A program made the translations under genes and the position numbers. Below, one piece after another: positions 4,679 through 7,876 of a DNA stretch of 7,876 nt. Under the pieces are notes generated by a model that saw nothing but the letters and a program-made list of their open reading frames with translations, made no database searches and was not told the DNA's origin. Location of the stretch: positions 1 through 7,876 of the forward strand of contig DATFQI010000129.1 in NCBI GenBank assembly GCA_035264365.1, read 5' to 3'. The first letter of the stretch is position 1; the number at the start of each line of letters is the position of its first letter. Source of the stretch: DATFQI01 sp035264365 (GTDB taxonomy: Bacteria > Actinomycetota > Thermoleophilia > Solirubrobacterales > Solirubrobacteraceae).

Positions 4679-5752
4679 CTACAGCAGCGCGCCGAGCGTC
4701 TCGACGAGGCGCTCGTTCTCCGCCTGGGTGCCGACCGTGACGCGCAGCGCGCCAGGGCGGCCGAGCGCGCCGCCGGCGCGCACGAGCACGCCGCGCTGGG
4801 CGAGCTCCTTGACGACCTCGGGCTCGTTCTCGCCGACGTCGAACCAGATGAAGTTCGCGTGCGACTGGGCGACGCTCAGGCCGAGGGCTTCGAGCTCGAC
4901 GACCAGCGAGGTCCGCTCGGCGAGGTTGCGCTCTACCCGCCGGGCGACCTCGTCCTGGTGCTTGAGCGCCTCGATCGCGGCGGCCTGCGCGGCCGCGTTG
5001 CAGAAGAACGGCTGGCGGACCTGGTCGACGGCCGTCCGGAAGGTCTCCGAGCCGCACAGCGCGTAGCCGACGCGCAGCCCGCAGAGCCCGTAGATCTTGG
5101 AGAACGTCCGCAGCAGCACGAGGTTCGGATGCTTGGCGAGCAGCTCGACCGAGTCCGCGGGGTCCTGCAGCAGCGAGAACTCGACGTAGGCCTCGTCGAG
5201 GATCACGGCGACGTGGCGCGGCACGCGCTCGACGAAGGCCGCGATCTCGGCGAGCGGGAGCGCGGTCGAGGTCGGGTTGTTCGGGTTGCAGACGATCACG
5301 AGCCGGGTCGCGCCGGTGATCTCCGTCGCCATCGCGTCGAGGTCGTGGCGGTGGGCCTCGTCGAGCGGGACCCGGATCGCCCGCGCGCCCGAGGCGGCCG
5401 CGAGGTGCGGGTAGACCGAGAACGACGGCCACGCGTAGACGAGCTCCGCGCCCGGCTCGAGCAGCGCCTCGCCGGCGGCGAGCAGGATGTCGCAGGAGCC
5501 GTTGCCGATCGCGATCCGGTTGGCGGGCACGTCATGGCGATCCGAGAGCGCCTTGCGCAGCGCCGTGTTGGACGGGTCCGGGTAGCGGTTGGCCCCCGCC
5601 AGCGCGGCGGCGGCCGCCTCGACGACCGCGGGCACCGGCGGGTACGGCGACTCGTTGGAGGCCAGCATCGCCACCGGCCCGTCGAGGGCGTAGCCGTCGG
5701 CGGCCGGATAGACCGGGATGCGCCCGATCCGCTCGGAGAACTCGATCGACAT
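4679..5752 (-). CDS. hisC: Histidinol-phosphate / aromatic aminotransferase, PLP fold type I
   Basis: A 357-residue class I/II aminotransferase of the HisC subfamily. Visible motifs are ASNESPYPPVP, NRYPDPSNTALRKALS, GNGSCDILLAAGEALL (PLP phosphate end), IVCNPNNPTST (Asn158), ILDEAYVEF (Asp186, Tyr189), RTFSKIYGLCGLRVGYA with the Schiff-base lysine at Lys219 and Arg227, and LRVTVGT (Arg337) for the substrate carboxylate. HisC makes histidinol phosphate from imidazole-acetol phosphate with glutamate, but close relatives in actinobacteria act on phenylpyruvate or 4-hydroxyphenylpyruvate. With chorismate mutase in the same operon and PheA/TyrA nearby, and no other his gene visible, an aromatic aminotransferase or dual role is plausible. 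The ATG at 5752 places the substrate-binding N terminus normally; GGGAG lies only two bases before it. It is separated from the methyltransferase by 52 bases containing a hairpin and abuts the next gene directly. Confidence 0.93.
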   Translation of the reverse strand: MSIEFSERIGRIPVYPAADGYALDGPVAMLASNESPYPPVPAVVEAAAAALAGANRYPDPSNTALRKALSDRHDVPANRIAIGNGSCDILLAAGEALLEPGAELVYAWPSFSVYPHLAAASGARAIRVPLDEAHRHDLDAMATEITGATRLVIVCNPNNPTSTALPLAEIAAFVERVPRHVAVILDEAYVEFSLLQDPADSVELLAKHPNLVLLRTFSKIYGLCGLRVGYALCGSETFRTAVDQVRQPFFCNAAAQAAAIEALKHQDEVARRVERNLAERTSLVVELEALGLSVAQSHANFIWFDVGENEPEVVKELAQRGVLVRAGGALGRPGALRVTVGTQAENERLVETLGALL

Positions 5753-5775
5753 CGCTCCCAGCGTAGCCGTGCGCC

Positions 5776-5805
5776 GCCGCCCGCGGCGGGCCGAACCGCG
5801 GCGGC
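5776..5805 (-). terminator. Strong GC hairpin between methyltransferase and hisC
   Basis: On the minus strand GCCGCCGCGG (5805-5796) pairs with CCGCGGGCGGC (5786-5776) around a 9-base loop, ten pairs with one bulged C. The left arm begins at the last base of the methyltransferase stop codon and the right arm ends 23 bases before the hisC ATG. No U-run follows, so it is not a classic intrinsic terminator. It could be a partial terminator, an RNA-stability element or a processing site that sets hisC level apart from aroH. In such GC-rich DNA a chance stem is possible. Confidence 0.35.
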
Positions 5806-6536
5806 TAGGGCTTGCGCAGCAGGACGGCGTAGTCGTTGACGCTGAAGAGGAACTCGCCGCCGGCGGCGCGCACGCGGAGGTCGTCGACCCAGGCCTCGAG
5901 CTGGGAGGCCAGCTCGTGGTGCTGGTCGCGCCGCACGGCGTCCGTGATCCCGCGGATCGCGGTGTCCGCGGGCTCGCCGGCCGCCAGGTCGGTGTCGAGC
6001 ACCACCCAGGCCAATGTCTCAACGTGCTCGAGCGGCGCTCGGCGCGCGATCGCCGGCAGCTTGCGCCCGATCGTGCCGTCGGCGGCGTCCATCCACGCCT
6101 GCTGGGAGTCCGCGAACGCGTGCACGAGCCGGCGTGTGAGGTCCAGCTCGGACGAGCTGAAGACGATCGTGTCGAGGTCGTTGTGGCCGAGCAGGAAGTG
6201 CCCGCCGGGCGCGAGCACGCGGGCGACCTCGCCGAGGAAGGCGTCGACGGACAGCAGCGCCTCGAGCGTGTTGTGGCAGACCGCCGCGCCGATGCTCCCG
6301 TCCTCGAAGGGCAGCGGCTTGTTGAGGTCGGCGACAACCGTCGTGATGCGCGGATCGCCGGCCAGTGAGGCCGCGAGCTCGGGCTCGCGCCGCTCCACGC
6401 CGATCAGCTCCAGCTCCGGCCCGAACCGCTCGCGCAGCGCGGCGAGCGTGAGGCCGCCGCCACAGCCGAGATCCGCCAGCCGCGCCAGCGAGGGCTCCGG
6501 CAGCGCCGCGGCGAGCCGGTGGTGGCGCTGGCTCAC
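5805..6536 (-). CDS. Class I SAM-dependent methyltransferase, substrate unknown
   Basis: A 243-residue Methyltransf_11-like protein. Motif I is LADLGCGGGLTL (residues 20-31), binding S-adenosylmethionine. LIGVERREPEL supplies the acidic residue after strand 2 (Glu48), VVADLNKPLPFEDGSIGAAV the strand 3-4 region, and LGEVARVLAPGGHFLLGHND the post-motif helix and strand 5. The C-terminal half (DLTRRLVHAFADSQQAWMDA, later VDDLRVRAAGGEFLFSVNDY) probably forms a substrate lid and a final beta hairpin, but I cannot tie it to a named family. GTG at 6536 overlaps the aroH stop as GTGA and has GAGGGAG four bases upstream, so it should be co-translated with chorismate mutase. The tight coupling suggests a role near aromatic metabolism or simply operon capture; the substrate may be a small molecule, quinone-like compound or other acceptor. 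No signal peptide or membrane segment is apparent. Confidence 0.88.
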   Translation of the reverse strand: MSQRHHRLAAALPEPSLARLADLGCGGGLTLAALRERFGPELELIGVERREPELAASLAGDPRITTVVADLNKPLPFEDGSIGAAVCHNTLEALLSVDAFLGEVARVLAPGGHFLLGHNDLDTIVFSSSELDLTRRLVHAFADSQQAWMDAADGTIGRKLPAIARRAPLEHVETLAWVVLDTDLAAGEPADTAIRGITDAVRRDQHHELASQLEAWVDDLRVRAAGGEFLFSVNDYAVLLRKP

Positions 6537-6898
6537 TGGGCTCCCTCGAGGTCGAGCCGCAGCGCGCGCGCCTCGCCGAGGTAGACGTGCTGGGGCTCGT
6601 GGTTCTCGTGCGCGTAGGCGTGGATCATCACCCGGATCACCCGCGGCAGGCTGCCCGGGACCGGGATCTCGCGGGCGCACAGCAAGGGGACCTTGCTGAG
6701 CCCCATGTTGCGCGCCGCGACGGCGGGGAAGTCGGCGTCGAGATCCTCCGTGAGCGTGAAGATGCAGCTCACGAGGTCGGCCGCGTCGAGCCCGTTGCGC
6801 TCGAGCAGCTCGTGCATGAGCTCCCCGGTGGCCTCGAGGATCGGGGCGGACTGGTTGACCTCGACGGTGGTGGCGCCTCGGAGCGCGATCAGCCGCAT
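6533..6898 (-). CDS. aroH: Chorismate mutase, AroH type
   Basis: Rearranges chorismate to prephenate, the shared step to Phe and Tyr, in the cytoplasm. The 121-residue protein is the trimeric Bacillus subtilis AroH type, not the helical AroQ type. Active-site residues correspond well: Arg7 in ALRGATTV, Arg63 in AAR, Cys74 and Glu77 in LLCAREIPV, Arg89 in VIRVMIHAY, Tyr106 in HVYLGEA and Arg114 in LRLDL. The FPAVAARNMGL segment matches the family's FPA motif. Start at ATG 6898, 16 bases after the rluB stop, with only a poor Shine-Dalgarno. Its stop overlaps the methyltransferase GTG. It supplies prephenate to PheA and TyrA encoded in the neighbouring operon; neither PheA nor AroF here carries a mutase domain, so this is the only mutase in view. 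AroH enzymes are typically not feedback regulated, which leaves control to AroF and PheA. Confidence 0.97.
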   Translation of the reverse strand: MRLIALRGATTVEVNQSAPILEATGELMHELLERNGLDAADLVSCIFTLTEDLDADFPAVAARNMGLSKVPLLCAREIPVPGSLPRVIRVMIHAYAHENHEPQHVYLGEARALRLDLEGAQ

Positions 6899-6914
6899 AG
6901 GCCGCGAGATTCAA

Positions 6915-7634
6915 TCAGCGCCTGCTGCGGCGGGGCTTGCCGGAGCCGCGCAGCCGTTCGATCTCCGACGCCGTGAGCCGCCTGTGCTCGCCCGGCTGCA
7001 GGCCCTTCAGCCCCAGGGGGCCGAACGCGACGCGCTCGAGCGACGCGACCGGGTGGCCGACCGCCTCGCACATCCGCCGCACCTGCCGCTTGCGGCCCTC
7101 GCGGATGGTGATCTCCAACAGGTCGGGCGCCAGCCGCTTCACGCGCGCCGGGGCGGTCATCCCGTCGTCGAGCTCGACGCCTTCGCGCAGCTTCTGCAGC
7201 GCGTCCCCGCGCACGGGGGCCCGGCGGACCTTCGCCCGGTAGACCCGCGGGACCTCGAAGGACGGATGGGTCAGCTGGTGCGCGAGCGGCCCGTCGTCGG
7301 TGAGCAGGATCAGGCCCGTCGTCCCGGCGTCGAGCCGCCCGACCGGGTAGAGCCGGCGCCCGCTCGGGATCAGGTCGACGACCGTCTTGCGCCCGTGGGT
7401 GTCCTTCGCGGTCGAGACCACCCCCGCGGGCTTGTTGACCGCGTAGACGGCCCGGTCGCCCTTCCAGCTGCGCGCCGGGCGGCCGTCGACCTCGATCCCC
7501 TCCGAGCCGTCGACGTCGCGCGCCGGATCGCGCACGACCTCGCCCGCGACCGTGACGCGGCCGTCGAAGACGATCTGCTCGGAGGCGCGCCGCGAGGCCA
7601 CACCGGAATGGGCGAGGAACTTGGCCAGGCGCAT
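6915..7634 (-). CDS. rluB: rRNA pseudouridine synthase, RsuA/RluB family
   Basis: Isomerises a specific uridine in ribosomal RNA (for RluB, U2605 of 23S rRNA; the exact site is inferred from the family). The 239-residue protein has an N-terminal S4 RNA-binding domain, MRLAKFLAHSGVASRRASEQ and on to about residue 47. The synthase domain follows with VNKPAGVVST, the catalytic motif GRLDAGTTGLILLTDDG (nucleophile Asp102), THPSFEVPRVYRAKV and IREGRKRQVRRMCEAVGHPV. The basic tail (SGKPRRSRR) is typical. The ATG at 7634 starts right at the S4 domain; extending the frame upstream to 7850 would run through the divergent rlmN gene and adds no homologous sequence. It is the first gene of the minus-strand operon with aroH. 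RsuA cannot be strictly excluded. Confidence 0.93.
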   Translation of the reverse strand: MRLAKFLAHSGVASRRASEQIVFDGRVTVAGEVVRDPARDVDGSEGIEVDGRPARSWKGDRAVYAVNKPAGVVSTAKDTHGRKTVVDLIPSGRRLYPVGRLDAGTTGLILLTDDGPLAHQLTHPSFEVPRVYRAKVRRAPVRGDALQKLREGVELDDGMTAPARVKRLAPDLLEITIREGRKRQVRRMCEAVGHPVASLERVAFGPLGLKGLQPGEHRRLTASEIERLRGSGKPRRSRR

Positions 7635-7658
7635 GAACGTGCGTGCCACGATAGGCGG
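7635..7658. promoter_or_regulatory. 24-base divergent spacer between rluB and rlmN with a candidate -10 box
   Basis: Only 24 bases separate two divergent start codons. On the minus strand TATCGT (7653-7648) fits a TAnnnT -10 box and would start transcription about 7 bases before the rluB ATG. On the plus strand the same bases read CACGATAGG just before the rlmN GTG. Any -35 elements must lie inside the opposite coding sequence, and both mRNAs would be nearly leaderless. Neither start has a clear Shine-Dalgarno. Confidence 0.35.
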
Positions 7659-7876
7659 GTGGACCTCGAGTTGCTCGACGAGACGCTGGCCGCCGCCGGC
7701 GAGCCCGCCTTCCGCGCCCGCCAGGTGTGGCGCTGGACGACCAACGGCGCGCGCGGCTACGACGAGATGACCGATCTGCCGGCCGCGCTGCGCGAGCGGC
7801 TTACCGCAGAGGTCCCGTTCTCGAGCCTCGAGCTCGTCCACGAGGCGCACAGCATCGACGGCACCGTGAAGGCGCT
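7659..7876 (+). CDS. rlmN: 23S rRNA (adenine-2503-C2)-methyltransferase, N-terminal part, cut by the window edge
   Basis: RlmN is a radical SAM enzyme that methylates C2 of A2503 in 23S rRNA and also tRNA. Only the first 72 codons are present, so the radical SAM cysteines lie outside the window. The visible part matches the N-terminal accessory domain: FRARQVWRWTTNG (family form F/Y-R-A-x-Q-x-x-x-W), YDEMTDLPAALRERL (F-x-E-M-T-x-L-P/S-x-x-L-R) and the following strand ending in HSIDGTVKAL, which leads into the K-x-L/F-x-L strand typical of RlmN/Cfr. GTG at 7659 is the chosen start; no good ribosome site precedes it and leaderless translation is possible. It is divergent from rluB, another ribosomal RNA modification gene. 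The assignment rests on the N-terminal domain only. Confidence 0.88.
   Translation, partial: MDLELLDETLAAAGEPAFRARQVWRWTTNGARGYDEMTDLPAALRERLTAEVPFSSLELVHEAHSIDGTVKA

Noticed and set aside
4020..5432. Long minus-strand open frame across the convergent gap and hisC
   Set aside because: It is an Arg-rich shadow in another frame of the clear HisC and nucleotidyltransferase-like proteins.
7635..7850. N-terminal extension of rluB to an ATG at 7850
   Set aside because: The extra 72 residues are antisense to clear rlmN coding sequence and precede an S4 domain that normally starts at the N terminus.
1..7876. CRISPR array, insertion sequence, tRNA gene or phage genes
   Set aside because: No regularly spaced repeats, transposase or phage motifs, or tRNA-like folds were seen by eye in either strand.

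Overview
The window is a very GC-rich bacterial chromosome segment with dense, often overlapping genes and frequent GTG starts. This suggests a high-GC actinobacterium. The gene set (AroH-type chorismate mutase, type I-beta DAHP synthase with an N-terminal ferredoxin-like domain, aro genes linked to rluB) would suit Thermoleophilia/Solirubrobacterales, but that placement is inference from general knowledge; no marker gene fixes it. All complete genes look intact, and nothing points to a mobile element, phage, CRISPR array or recent transfer.

Layout. Positions 1-3292 (minus strand) hold one tight aromatic amino acid operon, read from right to left: a possible 26-codon leader peptide and attenuator (3147-3292), DAHP synthase (aroF, 2043-3068), prephenate dehydratase (pheA, 1124-2029), prephenate dehydrogenase (tyrA, 216-1127) and the 5' end of EPSP synthase (aroA, 1-219). 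pheA/tyrA and tyrA/aroA each overlap by 4 bases. A plus-strand histidine-phosphatase gene (3370-4032) is transcribed divergently from it. A 202-base convergent gap follows. A second minus-strand operon (7634 down to 4235) then holds rluB, chorismate mutase aroH, a class I SAM methyltransferase of unknown substrate, a HisC-type aminotransferase and a small nucleotidyltransferase-like gene. At the right edge the start of rlmN runs on the plus strand, divergent from rluB.

How the genes fit together. The two minus-strand operons supply pathway entry (AroF), a late shikimate step (AroA), the branch-point mutase (AroH), both prephenate branches (PheA, TyrA) and a plausible aminotransferase (HisC family) for Phe/Tyr and/or His. 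Neither AroF nor PheA carries a fused chorismate mutase domain, so AroH is the only mutase visible here. Feedback control is expected from the ferredoxin-like domain of AroF and the ACT domain of PheA.

The most interesting point is the leader region of aroF. A short open frame (3212-3292) has Phe, Tyr, Phe, Tyr, Trp and Phe among its last 15 residues. Its stop codon sits inside the left arm of a strong hairpin that has an alternative downstream pairing partner. This arrangement is expected of a ribosome-mediated attenuator sensing all three aromatic amino acids. It is a prediction from sequence alone.
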